A stretch of DNA of 41,695 bases from Microbacteriaceae bacterium PS02067 (GTDB lineage: Bacteria; Actinomycetota; Actinomycetes; Actinomycetales; Microbacteriaceae). Positions 26,483 through 35,226 of the stretch are shown piece after piece (within the stretch, counting starts at the first letter, position 1; the number at the start of each line of letters is the position of its first letter). The stretch spans positions 1 through 41,695 of the forward strand of contig JASCPG010000022.1 in assembly GCA_029960085.1 (NCBI GenBank), in the 5' to 3' direction. Under the pieces are notes generated by a model. It was given only the letters and a program-made list of their open reading frames with translations. It was not told where the DNA came from and ran no database searches. The position numbers and the translations under genes are program-made.

Positions 26483-27246
26483 CCACGGCGCGGAGGTGGA
26501 CGGTGGTCGCCGCGCCGATCATCTTCGGCGTCATCGTGCTCCTGGCGTGGCAGGGCGCGGTGGTCGCATTCGACATCAAGCCCTTCGTCATCCCCGATCC
26601 CCTGACGATCGGACAGCAGTTCGCGAGCCGCAACGACGTGATCGTGCAGGCGAGCCTCGGCACCGCCCGCAACGCCCTGATCGGACTCGTCGTCGGTACG
26701 GCGATCGGCACGATCTGGGCGATGATCGCGGCGGCGCTGCGCCCGATGGACGAGCTCAGCGCGCCGGTGCTCACGGCCCTCGCCGTCGTACCGATCGTGG
26801 CGATGGCGCCGGTCTTCTACGCGATGTTCGGCGCGAGCGTCGAGACGGGCCGTCAGATCATCGCGGCGATCGCCGTGTTCACGCCCGTCTACTTCAACGT
26901 GCTGAGGGGTCTGCGCCAGGTCAAGCCGATTCACCGAGACCTCATGCGCGCCTATGCCGCCTCGCCGCGCCAGCTCACCTGGACGGTCACGTTCCCCGGT
27001 GCCGTGCCGTACTTCTTCACCGGCCTGCGGATCGCGTCCTCGCTCGCCGTGATCTCCGCGCTGGTCGCGGAGTACTTCGGCGGGCCGGTCTCCGGACTCG
27101 GCAAGGCCATCACCTCCGCAGTGTCCTCGAGCAACTATCCGCTGGCCTGGGCGTTCGTCCTCGGGGCCATCCTGACCGGGCTCGCGTTCTACTGCCTCAC
27201 CTACCTGCTCGAAGTCCTCGTCACCTCGAGGATGCGAGCTGCCTGA
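26479..27246 (+). CDS. ABC transporter permease, second subunit
   Basis: This 255-residue membrane protein has about six helices and an EAA-like loop LMRAYAASPRQLTWTVTFP followed by AVPYFFTGLR. Its sequence differs enough from the first permease to suggest a heterodimeric channel. It follows the ATPase gene with an ATGA overlap and is followed after 52 bases by the binding-protein gene. Confidence 0.92.
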   Translation: MTTARRWTVVAAPIIFGVIVLLAWQGAVVAFDIKPFVIPDPLTIGQQFASRNDVIVQASLGTARNALIGLVVGTAIGTIWAMIAAALRPMDELSAPVLTALAVVPIVAMAPVFYAMFGASVETGRQIIAAIAVFTPVYFNVLRGLRQVKPIHRDLMRAYAASPRQLTWTVTFPGAVPYFFTGLRIASSLAVISALVAEYFGGPVSGLGKAITSAVSSSNYPLAWAFVLGAILTGLAFYCLTYLLEVLVTSRMRAA

Positions 27247-27298
27247 CCTGCCTCGCACGCGCGAGGAGGAACCCCACCATGCACGAAGGAGGAAGCAC

Positions 27299-28456
27299 AT
27301 GCACCACAGCACACGACGACTGCTGACCGTGGCCGCCGCCGGCGCCACCGCGGCTTTGGTACTGGCCGGATGCTCGGGCGGCGGATCGTCCCAGCCGTCG
27401 GAGTCCTCGAGCGGAGACGGAGGGCTCACGAAGGTGACTCTCCAGCTCCAATGGGTCGCGCAGGCCCAGTTCGCGGGCTACTACGCGGCGCTCGCGGAAG
27501 GGTATTACAAGGACGAGGGCCTCGATGTCACGATCAACGAGGCCGGCACCGACACGGTCCCGATCGACGTGCTCGCCTCGGGCAACGCCGACTTCGCGAT
27601 CTCGTGGGTGCCGAAGGTCCTCGGTTCGATCGAACAGGGGTCGAACGTCACCGACATCGCGCAGATCTTCGAGCGCTCCGGCACCACGCAGATCTCGTTC
27701 AAGGACAAGGGCATCACGAAGCCCGAGGACCTCGCCGGCAAGAAGGTCGGCAGCTGGGGCTACGGCAACGAGTGGGAACTGTTCGCCGGGATGCAGAAGG
27801 CCGGCATCGACACGACGAAGGGCATCTCGCTGGTGCAGCAGGCCTTCGACATGAACGGGTTCCTCGCCGGGGACATCGACGCGGCTCAGGCGATGACCTA
27901 CAACGAGTACGCCCAGGTCCTCGAGACCGAGAACCCTGCCACCGGCGAGCTGTACCAGCCGTCAGATCTCAACGTCATCGACTGGAACGACTACGGCACG
28001 GCGATGCTGCAGGACGCGATCTGGGCCGACGCGGGCAAGCTCGCCGACGACCCGGCGTACGCCGACACCGCGGTGAAGTTCATCAAGGCGTCCATCAAGG
28101 GCTGGGTCTTCGCGCGGGACAACGCGGAGAAGGCTTCGCAGGTCGTGACGGATGCCGGATCGACGCTCGGCCAGAGCCACCAGCTGTGGATGACCAACGA
28201 GGTCAACAAGCTCATCTGGCCCTCCACGAGCGGCATCGGCACGATCAACGCCGACCAGTGGAAGCAGACGGTCGACATCGCACTCGGAACCAAGAACGAC
28301 ACCGGGTCGACGATCATCACGAAGCAGCCGCCGTCCACGGCGTACTCGAACACGTACGTCGAGAAGGCGCTCAAGGAGCTGAAGGACGAGGGGGTCGACG
28401 TCATGGGCGCCGACTACAAGCCCCTCACCGTCACCCTGAAAAAGGGCGGCGAGTAG
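27299..28456 (+). CDS. NMT1/THI5-like substrate-binding lipoprotein
   Basis: This 385-residue protein has a lipoprotein signal peptide with lipobox LAGC (Cys25), then a Ser/Gly-rich linker. The mature start VTLQLQWVAQAQFAGYYAAL and the following AEGYYKDEGLDVTI are the hallmark of the NMT1/ThiY fold, which binds pyrimidine-like and related small ligands. It is anchored outside the membrane and feeds the two-permease ABC importer upstream. AGGAGGAA precedes the ATG. A strong hairpin follows the gene, which probably raises its transcript level. Confidence 0.93.
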   Translation: MHHSTRRLLTVAAAGATAALVLAGCSGGGSSQPSESSSGDGGLTKVTLQLQWVAQAQFAGYYAALAEGYYKDEGLDVTINEAGTDTVPIDVLASGNADFAISWVPKVLGSIEQGSNVTDIAQIFERSGTTQISFKDKGITKPEDLAGKKVGSWGYGNEWELFAGMQKAGIDTTKGISLVQQAFDMNGFLAGDIDAAQAMTYNEYAQVLETENPATGELYQPSDLNVIDWNDYGTAMLQDAIWADAGKLADDPAYADTAVKFIKASIKGWVFARDNAEKASQVVTDAGSTLGQSHQLWMTNEVNKLIWPSTSGIGTINADQWKQTVDIALGTKNDTGSTIITKQPPSTAYSNTYVEKALKELKDEGVDVMGADYKPLTVTLKKGGE

Positions 28457-28466
28457 CAGCCGCCCC

Positions 28467-28497
28467 GCGGGTCCCGGGGCATCACCCCGGGACCCGC
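28467..28497 (+). terminator. Strong hairpin after the binding-protein gene
   Basis: GCGGGTCCCGGGG (28467-28479) and CCCCGGGACCCGC (28485-28497) form a perfect 13-bp stem with loop CATCA, 10 bases after the stop. No T-run follows, so it is probably partial termination or a 3' end stabiliser within the operon. That would leave the binding protein in excess over the downstream enzymes, as is common for such genes. Confidence 0.65.
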
Positions 28498-28556
28498 ACC
28501 ACGAAACCCCCGCGCGCGCGTTCGGATGCCGCGCCAGGCGCACGAAGGACCGAGAT

Positions 28557-29876
28557 ATGAGCACGACAGCCGATCAGACCGACCTCGACACCCTCACCCG
28601 GCGACTCGACCGGGAGCACGTGTTCCACTCGTGGTCCGCGCAGGCGCACCTCGCTCCGTTCCCGATCGCGGGCGGAAGCGGCACCCGAGTGTGGGATCAC
28701 TCCGGCCGGACCTGGCTCGACTTCTCCAGCCAGCTGGTCAACGTCAACATCGGCCACCAGCACCCCGCAGTCGTCGAGGCCATCACCGAGCAGGCGCGCC
28801 TGCTCACGACGATCGCCCCGTCCACCGCCAACCTCGCGCGCGGCCGCGCGGCGGAGGCGATCGCGGGCTTGGCCCCCGCCGGCTTCGAGAAGGTGTTCTT
28901 CACCAACGGCGGCGCCGACGCCAACGAGAACGCGATCCGCATGGCACGTCTGCACACCGGCCGTGACAAGATCCTCTCGCGCTACCGCTCGTATCACGGC
29001 AACACCGGGGCCGCGATCGTCGCGACCGGCGACTGGCGCCGCCTCCCGAACGAATATGCGCGCGGGCACGTGCACTTCTTCGGGCCGTACCAGTACCGTT
29101 CGGAGTTCTGGGCCGACACCCCCGAGCAGGAGTGCGAGCGCGCGCTGCACCACCTGCGCCGCGTGATCGAGGCCGAAGGCCCGAGCAGCATCGCCGGCAT
29201 CCTCCTCGAGTCGATTCCGGGCACCGCCGGGGTGATCGTCCCACCCGACGGGTACCTCCCCGGGGTTCGCGCGCTCGCCGACGAGTTCGGGATCGTCCTG
29301 ATCCTCGATGAGGTGATGGCGGGGTTCGGCCGCACCGGCGCCTGGTTCGCGTTCGAGCGGCACGACGTCGTCCCCGACCTCATCACCTTCGCGAAGGGCG
29401 TGAACTCGGGGTACGTGCCCCTGGGCGGCGTCCTCCTCTCGGATGCCGTCGCCGCGACGTTCGACGAGCGCGTGTTCCCCGGTGGCCTCACCTATTCCGG
29501 GCATCCGCTCGCCACTGCCGCCGCCGTCGCCACGATCGAGGCGATGACCTCCGAGGGGATCGTGGAGCATGCCCACGCCATCGGCGTCGACGTGCTCGGC
29601 CCCGCATTGGCCGGGCTCGCCGAGCGCCACGAGGTGATCGGTGAGGTGCGCGGAGAAGGCGTGTTCTGGGCGCTGGAGCTCGTTTCGGACCGCGCGACAC
29701 GGGAGCCCGTCTCCGCCGCCGTGATGGGCCGCATCAAGTCCGCCCTGTTCGAGCGGGACCTCCTGCCCTTCATCAGCGAGAACCGCATCCACGTCGTCCC
29801 GCCCTGCGTCGTCACCGCAGAGGAGATCGCGCAGGCCGTCGCGATCTACGACGACGTGCTGAGCACGTCTATCTGA
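28557..29876 (+). CDS. Class III (omega) aminotransferase, probably beta-alanine:2-oxoacid
   Basis: This 439-residue PLP enzyme shows VFFTNGGADANENAIRMAR, RSYHGNTGAAI and LILDEVMAGFGRTG (PLP-ring Asp). The Schiff-base Lys280 is in ITFAKGVNSGYVPLGG. The sequence is close to omega-amino acid:pyruvate and taurine:pyruvate aminotransferases. With the amidase upstream and the semialdehyde dehydrogenase next, the likely reaction is beta-alanine to malonate semialdehyde, or beta-aminoisobutyrate to methylmalonate semialdehyde. The amino acceptor cannot be told from sequence. Confidence 0.9.
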   Translation: MSTTADQTDLDTLTRRLDREHVFHSWSAQAHLAPFPIAGGSGTRVWDHSGRTWLDFSSQLVNVNIGHQHPAVVEAITEQARLLTTIAPSTANLARGRAAEAIAGLAPAGFEKVFFTNGGADANENAIRMARLHTGRDKILSRYRSYHGNTGAAIVATGDWRRLPNEYARGHVHFFGPYQYRSEFWADTPEQECERALHHLRRVIEAEGPSSIAGILLESIPGTAGVIVPPDGYLPGVRALADEFGIVLILDEVMAGFGRTGAWFAFERHDVVPDLITFAKGVNSGYVPLGGVLLSDAVAATFDERVFPGGLTYSGHPLATAAAVATIEAMTSEGIVEHAHAIGVDVLGPALAGLAERHEVIGEVRGEGVFWALELVSDRATREPVSAAVMGRIKSALFERDLLPFISENRIHVVPPCVVTAEEIAQAVAIYDDVLSTSI

Positions 29877-29904
29877 CCCAGAACCCCATCCGAAAGGCAT
29901 TCTC

Positions 29905-31401
29905 ATGAGCATCACCCCCATCGAGCACTGGGTCGACGGCGCGGCCTGGGCCGGCACGTCCGGGCGGACCGGCGACGTGTTCAATCCCGCGACCGGCACG
30001 GTGACCGGCACCGTCGCCCTGGCCTCCGCCGCCGATGTCGGTGTCGCGGTGGCTGCCGCCGAAGCGGCATGGCCGGCATGGCGGGATGCCAGCCTCGCCA
30101 CGCGTCTCAAGGTGATGTTCGCTTTCCGTGAGCTGCTGAACGCCCGAAAGCAGGAGCTCGCCGAGATCCTGACCGCCGAGCACGGCAAGGTCCTCGCGGA
30201 TGCTCTCGGGGAGATCGCCCGGGGGCTGGAAGTGGTCGAGTTCGCGTGCGGCGCCGGCCATCTGCTGAAGGGGGAGTACTCCGAGTCCGTGTCGACGAAC
30301 GTCGACGTCTACACGGTGCGCCAGCCGGTGGGGATCGTCGGCGTGATCAGTCCCTTCAACTTCCCGGCGATGGTTCCGCTGTGGTTCCTGCCGATCGCAC
30401 TCGTCTCGGGCAACGCCGTCGTGCTGAAGCCGAGTGAGAAGGATCCTTCCGCTTCGGTGTGGCTCGCCCGGCTCCTGCAGGAGGCGGGGCTCCCCGACGG
30501 TGTGCTGAGCATCGTCCACGGCGACAAGGAGGCCGTCGACGCGCTGATCGACTCCCCCGTGGTGTCCGCGCTGTCCTTCGTCGGCTCCACCCCGATCGCG
30601 AAGTACATCTACGAGCGCGGCAGCGCCGCGGGAAAGCGTGTCCAGGCCCTCGGTGGAGCGAAGAACCACATGCTCGTACTGCCCGACGCCGACCTCGACC
30701 TCGCCGCCGACGCGGCGGTGAACGCCGGGTTCGGCTCGGCCGGAGAGCGGTGCATGGCCGTATCCGTGCTCCTCGCGGTCGACACCATCGCGGATGAGCT
30801 CGTGACGAAGATCGCGGAGCGGGTCGGACAGCTGCGCACCGGAGACGGTACCCGCGGCTGCGATATGGGGCCGCTGATCACCCGTGCTCACCGCGACAAG
30901 GTCGCGGGCTACCTCGACATCGCCGTCGCCGATGGCGCGGAGATCGTCGTCGACGGTAGGGACGTGGTCGTGGACGGCGGTGACGACGGGTTCTGGCTCG
31001 GCCCCACCCTGATCGATCGCGTCGCGACGACCTCTGCCGTCTACACCGACGAGATCTTCGGTCCGGTTCTGTCCGTCGTCCGCGTCGCCGGCTATGACGA
31101 GGGGCTGGCGTTGATCGAGGCCTCGCCGTACGGCAACGGGACGGCGATCTTCACCAACGACGGCGGTGCCGCCCGGCGGTTCCAGCGCGAGGTCAGCGTC
31201 GGGATGGTGGGCGTGAACGTCCCGATTCCGGTGCCGGTGGCTTACCACTCCTTCGGTGGCTGGAAAGCATCGCTGTTCGGCGACGCCAAGGCCTACGGCC
31301 CGCAGGGGTTCGCGTTCTTCACCCGGGAGAAGGCGATCACCTCGCGCTGGCTCGACCCGTCGCACGGCGGCATCAACCTCGGCTTCCCCGCGCACGACTG
31401 A
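29905..31401 (+). CDS. mmsA: CoA-acylating (methyl)malonate-semialdehyde dehydrogenase
   Basis: This 498-residue aldehyde dehydrogenase has ISPFNFPAMVPLWFLPIAL, the cofactor-side FVGSTPIAKYIYERG and the catalytic Cys283 in GSAGERCMAVS. These blocks are specific to the MmsA/IolA branch, which uses CoA instead of water and releases CO2 to give acetyl- or propionyl-CoA. It completes the path from a cyclic ureide to central metabolism. Its stop lies only five bases before the fbiC ATG, tying catabolism and cofactor synthesis into one transcript. Confidence 0.95.
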   Translation: MSITPIEHWVDGAAWAGTSGRTGDVFNPATGTVTGTVALASAADVGVAVAAAEAAWPAWRDASLATRLKVMFAFRELLNARKQELAEILTAEHGKVLADALGEIARGLEVVEFACGAGHLLKGEYSESVSTNVDVYTVRQPVGIVGVISPFNFPAMVPLWFLPIALVSGNAVVLKPSEKDPSASVWLARLLQEAGLPDGVLSIVHGDKEAVDALIDSPVVSALSFVGSTPIAKYIYERGSAAGKRVQALGGAKNHMLVLPDADLDLAADAAVNAGFGSAGERCMAVSVLLAVDTIADELVTKIAERVGQLRTGDGTRGCDMGPLITRAHRDKVAGYLDIAVADGAEIVVDGRDVVVDGGDDGFWLGPTLIDRVATTSAVYTDEIFGPVLSVVRVAGYDEGLALIEASPYGNGTAIFTNDGGAARRFQREVSVGMVGVNVPIPVPVAYHSFGGWKASLFGDAKAYGPQGFAFFTREKAITSRWLDPSHGGINLGFPAHD

Positions 31402-31406
31402 CCGCC

Positions 31407-33728
31407 ATGCCCACCACCGACACCGAGCTCGACACCGCCGTCATCGACGAACGCGAGGCCACCGCACTCCTCGCGGCGCGCGGCGACGCGTTGCGCGCGC
31501 TCGTGCGGCGTGCCGGCGAGGTCCGCGATGCGGGCCTGCGGGCCGCGGGTCGTCCGGGCGTGATCACCTACTCGCGCAAGGTGTTCCTCCCCCTGACGAC
31601 ACTGTGCCGGGACCGGTGTCACTACTGCGCCTTCGTCGACACCCCGGCGCAGCTGAGCCGGGCGCGCGCGCCGCTGTACCTGGACGACGCGCAGATTCTG
31701 CGCATCGCGCGGGCGGGCGCTGCGCAGGGATGCCGGGAGGCGCTGCTCACCCTCGGCGACCGTCCCGAGGAGCGCTGGCCGGAGGCACGCGCGTGGCTCA
31801 CCGAGCACGGATTCGCATCGACGATCGACTACGTCGCGCACGCTGCGCGCCTCGTGACCGCGCAGACAGGCCTGCTCGCACACGCGAACCCGGGAGTCAT
31901 GCGTCCGGACGAGCTGTCGACACTGCGGGTGGTGGCGCCGTCGATGGGGATGATGCTCGAGACGACGTCGCGGGCCCTGTTCGAGCAGCCGGGCCAGGCG
32001 CATTTCGGCTCCCCGGACAAGGACCCGGCCGTCCGCCTCCAGGTGATCGAGGATGCCGGGAAGGCCCGCATCCCCTTCACTACCGGCATCCTCGTCGGCA
32101 TCGGTGAGACGCTCGCCGACCGGGCGCGGGCGCTGGTCGCGCTGCGCGACGCGCACCGGCGGCACGGGCATCTGCAGGAGATCATCGTCCAGAACTTCCG
32201 GGCGAAGCCCCGCACCGCGATGGCGACCTCCGCCGATGCCGACCGCGACGAGTACATCGCCGCGGTCGCCGTCGCGCGGCTCGTGTTCGGGCCCCGCATG
32301 CGCATCCAGGCACCGCCGAACCTCAGCTCCCCGGGCGAACTCGCTCTTCTGCTGGAGGCGGGCGTCGACGACTGGGGCGGGGTCTCCCCCCTCACCGCGG
32401 ACCACGTGAACCCCGAGCGGCCGTGGCCGCATCTGGAAGATCTCGCCGCGCACACGGCGGCAGCCGGATTCACCTTGCGGGAGCGGCTGACGGCACATCC
32501 GGAGTACGTCTCCGGCGCAGCGGAATGGATCGATCCACACCTGCAGGGCGCCGTTCTCGCGCTCGCAGACGCCGACACGGGGCTCGCCGCGATGCACCAA
32601 GCAGATGCGGCGCAGGCGACCGACCCCACGCCGGCCGTCCTTCCCGTCCGCCGAGCGGGCGGCACGCAGCGATCGGCCTTCCGAGCCCTCGTGGAGCGTG
32701 CGGCGACGAGCCCCGCATCCCTCGACGCGGCCGAGTGGGAGCGCCTGCTGGTCGCAGAAGGCGACGACCTCGTCGCCGTGGTATGCGCCGCCGACGAGGT
32801 GCGGCGCTTCACGGTCGGCGACACGGTCGGCATCGTCGTCAACCGCAACCTCACCACGAATGCCCTCGCGGAGCACCCGGCGCCGGGCGCCGTCACGCTC
32901 ACCGACGTCGCAGAGATCGCACGCGACGCCGCCGACCTCGGGGCGACGGAGCTGTGCGTCCAGGGGCGTATCTCCGCACGTGAGGACCCTCAGCTCTACC
33001 GGCGACTCGTCGACACCGTCCGGACAGCAGCGCCGGAACTGCACCTGCACGCCTGGCGTCCCCAGGACATCGCCGACTTCTGCGACCGCACCGGAACCGG
33101 CCTGCACCAGGCCCTGTCGGAGATGCAACGACGCGGAGTGGGCACGTTCCCGGGTACCGGTGTGAAGATCCTGAGCGAGCGCGTCCGGCGCCTCGTCGCG
33201 CCCGAGGACCTCGAGATCGACCGATGGCGGGAGATCGTCCGCGCCGCACACCGCACTGGTCTTCGCTCCACGTCCGTGCTCTTCTACGGCCACGTCGAGA
33301 CGGCGTCGGAGCGGATCGCGCATCTCCTCGCGCTGCGCCGCATTCAGGAGCGCACCGGGGGGTTCACGGAGTTCGTCCCCATCCCGATGCCCGGGTGGGA
33401 CGCACGGCTGGTCACGGACAGGCCCGCGGACGACGAGCACCGGGCCATGGTCGCCGTCTCGCGGCTCCTGCTGTCCGAGCACATCCGGCACATCCAGATC
33501 CCCTGGACGCGACATGGGCGCGCACGCGCCGCCGACCTGCTGCGCGCGGGTGGCGACGACCTCGGCGGAACCCTCCTCGACGGACGCATCCGTCCCGATG
33601 CCGGCGTCGAGCACGGTCTCGAACTGCCGCTCCCGGAGGCCACGCGACTGGCAGGGTCAGTGGGTCGCCGGCTGCGCGTCCGCACCACGGACTACGGCAC
33701 GCCGGTGCCGCGAGCGGCGGTGGCATGA
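31407..33728 (+). CDS. fbiC: FbiC-like CofG-CofH fusion with a cysteine-less CofH half
   Basis: This 773-residue two-domain protein belongs to the FO synthase family, which builds the F420 chromophore from 5-amino-6-ribitylaminouracil and tyrosine. The CofG half is intact: CRDRCHYC (Cys67, 71, 74) is the radical-SAM CX3CX2C motif and DDWGGVSPLTADHVNPE is typical. The CofH half (from about 440) keeps VVNRNLTTN, GATELCVQG, FPGTGVKIL, GGFTEFVPIPM and DDLGGTL. However, between Asn485 and Val496, where NVCYTGCRFCAF-like sequence is expected, it reads ALAEHPAPGA with no Cys in any frame. The CofH reaction should therefore be lost or changed. Confidence 0.9.
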   Translation: MPTTDTELDTAVIDEREATALLAARGDALRALVRRAGEVRDAGLRAAGRPGVITYSRKVFLPLTTLCRDRCHYCAFVDTPAQLSRARAPLYLDDAQILRIARAGAAQGCREALLTLGDRPEERWPEARAWLTEHGFASTIDYVAHAARLVTAQTGLLAHANPGVMRPDELSTLRVVAPSMGMMLETTSRALFEQPGQAHFGSPDKDPAVRLQVIEDAGKARIPFTTGILVGIGETLADRARALVALRDAHRRHGHLQEIIVQNFRAKPRTAMATSADADRDEYIAAVAVARLVFGPRMRIQAPPNLSSPGELALLLEAGVDDWGGVSPLTADHVNPERPWPHLEDLAAHTAAAGFTLRERLTAHPEYVSGAAEWIDPHLQGAVLALADADTGLAAMHQADAAQATDPTPAVLPVRRAGGTQRSAFRALVERAATSPASLDAAEWERLLVAEGDDLVAVVCAADEVRRFTVGDTVGIVVNRNLTTNALAEHPAPGAVTLTDVAEIARDAADLGATELCVQGRISAREDPQLYRRLVDTVRTAAPELHLHAWRPQDIADFCDRTGTGLHQALSEMQRRGVGTFPGTGVKILSERVRRLVAPEDLEIDRWREIVRAAHRTGLRSTSVLFYGHVETASERIAHLLALRRIQERTGGFTEFVPIPMPGWDARLVTDRPADDEHRAMVAVSRLLLSEHIRHIQIPWTRHGRARAADLLRAGGDDLGGTLLDGRIRPDAGVEHGLELPLPEATRLAGSVGRRLRVRTTDYGTPVPRAAVA

Positions 33729-35209
33729 CCCGTCACGTCGAGGTGCTCATCGTGGGCGCCGGGTTCGCCGGCGTCGCCACCGCGCTCGCGCTGCGCGCGG
33801 CGGGGCACGATGTCGCGATCGTCGAGCGCGGGGAGAACGTCGGCGGCACGTGGCGCGACAACCGCTATCCGGGTGTGGCGTGCGACGTGCCCGCGCACGT
33901 CTACAGCCTGCGCACGCACCCGAACCCCTCCTGGTCACGTGAGTACGCGCCGGGGGAAGAGATCCGGACGTATCTCGAAGACGTCGTCGCACGCGAGGGG
34001 ATAGACCGGGTCATCCGATTCGGCACTGCGCTCACCGGGGCGGCGTGGGACGGCGACGAGGACTGCTGGCGGATCACGCTCTCCGGAGCAGAGCAGCTCA
34101 CGGCGGAGGTCCTCGTGATGGCGACGGGACGCCTGTCGGAACCGCACATCCCGCTCATCCCGGGACTCGCAACCTTCCCCGGTCCCGTGCAGCACACCGC
34201 GCGGTGGGACCCGTCGTGGGACCCGTGCGGCCGGCGCGTCGCCGTCGTCGGCACCGGGGCGAGCGCGATCCAGCTGGTGCCGGAACTGGTGCGCCGGGGT
34301 GCGCATGTCACGCTCTTCCAGCGCACCCCGGCCTGGGTCCTCCCGCGCGGGGGGCGCGTCTACACCGACGCGGAACGGCACGCGTTCGCCGCCGACCCCG
34401 CGGCGCTCGCCGGGCTGCGCTCGACGCTGATGGCAGACGATGACGAGAGGTTCGCGGCACGCTCGGGCGCCCTCACGCCTGCCGCCGCGGCCGTCCGCGC
34501 CGCCCATGCGCACCGCGTCGCGCAGGTACCGGACCCCGTCTTGCGCACCGAGCTGGCTCCCCGGACGCCGTTCGGATGCCGGAGGGTGCTCCTCTCCGAC
34601 GACTATTACCCGACGCTCGCCTCCGACGCCGTGGACCTCGAGCCGTCCGCTCTCGCCGACGTCGAGGGCGGGCTCCTGCGTGCCGCGAGCGGACGCGCCT
34701 ACCGCGACATCGACATGATCGCGCTCGCGACCGGATTCGACACGTCGCGTCCGGCCTACGCGCCCGGCATCCTGGGCGCGGGCGGCGAATCGCTCGCCGA
34801 GCACTGGACCGACGGGATGTCCGCCGCGGCCTCGACCGTCGTCTCGGGCTTTCCCAATCTCTTCCTCGTCGGCGGTCCGCACTCCGCGCTGTCGTACACG
34901 TCGTCGCTGCTCGCGCTCGAAGCTCAGGCGCTGTTCGTCCGCGACGCGCTCGCGATGCGTCCTGACCACGGCGGCGTCCTGCGTGTCGATGCCGCGCAGG
35001 AGGCGGCCGACACGGCAGCCGTCCGGCATCGCGCGGCGGGGCGTCCGTGGACCTCCGGGTGCCGCACCTGGTACACAGACGAGCGGAACGGGAACGTCTC
35101 GGTGCTGTGGCCGGGAACGATCGATGACTTGCGGGGCGTGCTGAGCACCGCCGTGGACCGGGTGTTCGATTCTCGCTCGGTTGCGGTCACGGCGCAGACA
35201 GCGGGATGA
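33725..35209 (+). CDS. Flavin-containing monooxygenase, Baeyer-Villiger type
   Basis: This 494-residue protein has two Rossmann motifs, GAGFAG (11-16) for FAD and GTGASA (176-181) for NADPH. The BVMO fingerprint FPGPVQHTARWD (151-162) lies between them. GGTWRDNRYPGVACDVPAH is typical of the group. Such enzymes insert oxygen next to ketones or oxidise N and S atoms. Its ATG overlaps the fbiC stop (ATGA) and fgd follows after 17 bases. No role for a BVMO in F420 synthesis is known to me; it may act on a substrate of the operon. Confidence 0.88.
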   Translation: MTRHVEVLIVGAGFAGVATALALRAAGHDVAIVERGENVGGTWRDNRYPGVACDVPAHVYSLRTHPNPSWSREYAPGEEIRTYLEDVVAREGIDRVIRFGTALTGAAWDGDEDCWRITLSGAEQLTAEVLVMATGRLSEPHIPLIPGLATFPGPVQHTARWDPSWDPCGRRVAVVGTGASAIQLVPELVRRGAHVTLFQRTPAWVLPRGGRVYTDAERHAFAADPAALAGLRSTLMADDDERFAARSGALTPAAAAVRAAHAHRVAQVPDPVLRTELAPRTPFGCRRVLLSDDYYPTLASDAVDLEPSALADVEGGLLRAASGRAYRDIDMIALATGFDTSRPAYAPGILGAGGESLAEHWTDGMSAAASTVVSGFPNLFLVGGPHSALSYTSSLLALEAQALFVRDALAMRPDHGGVLRVDAAQEAADTAAVRHRAAGRPWTSGCRTWYTDERNGNVSVLWPGTIDDLRGVLSTAVDRVFDSRSVAVTAQTAG

Positions 35210-35226
35210 CGAGGAGGAGCAGGACG

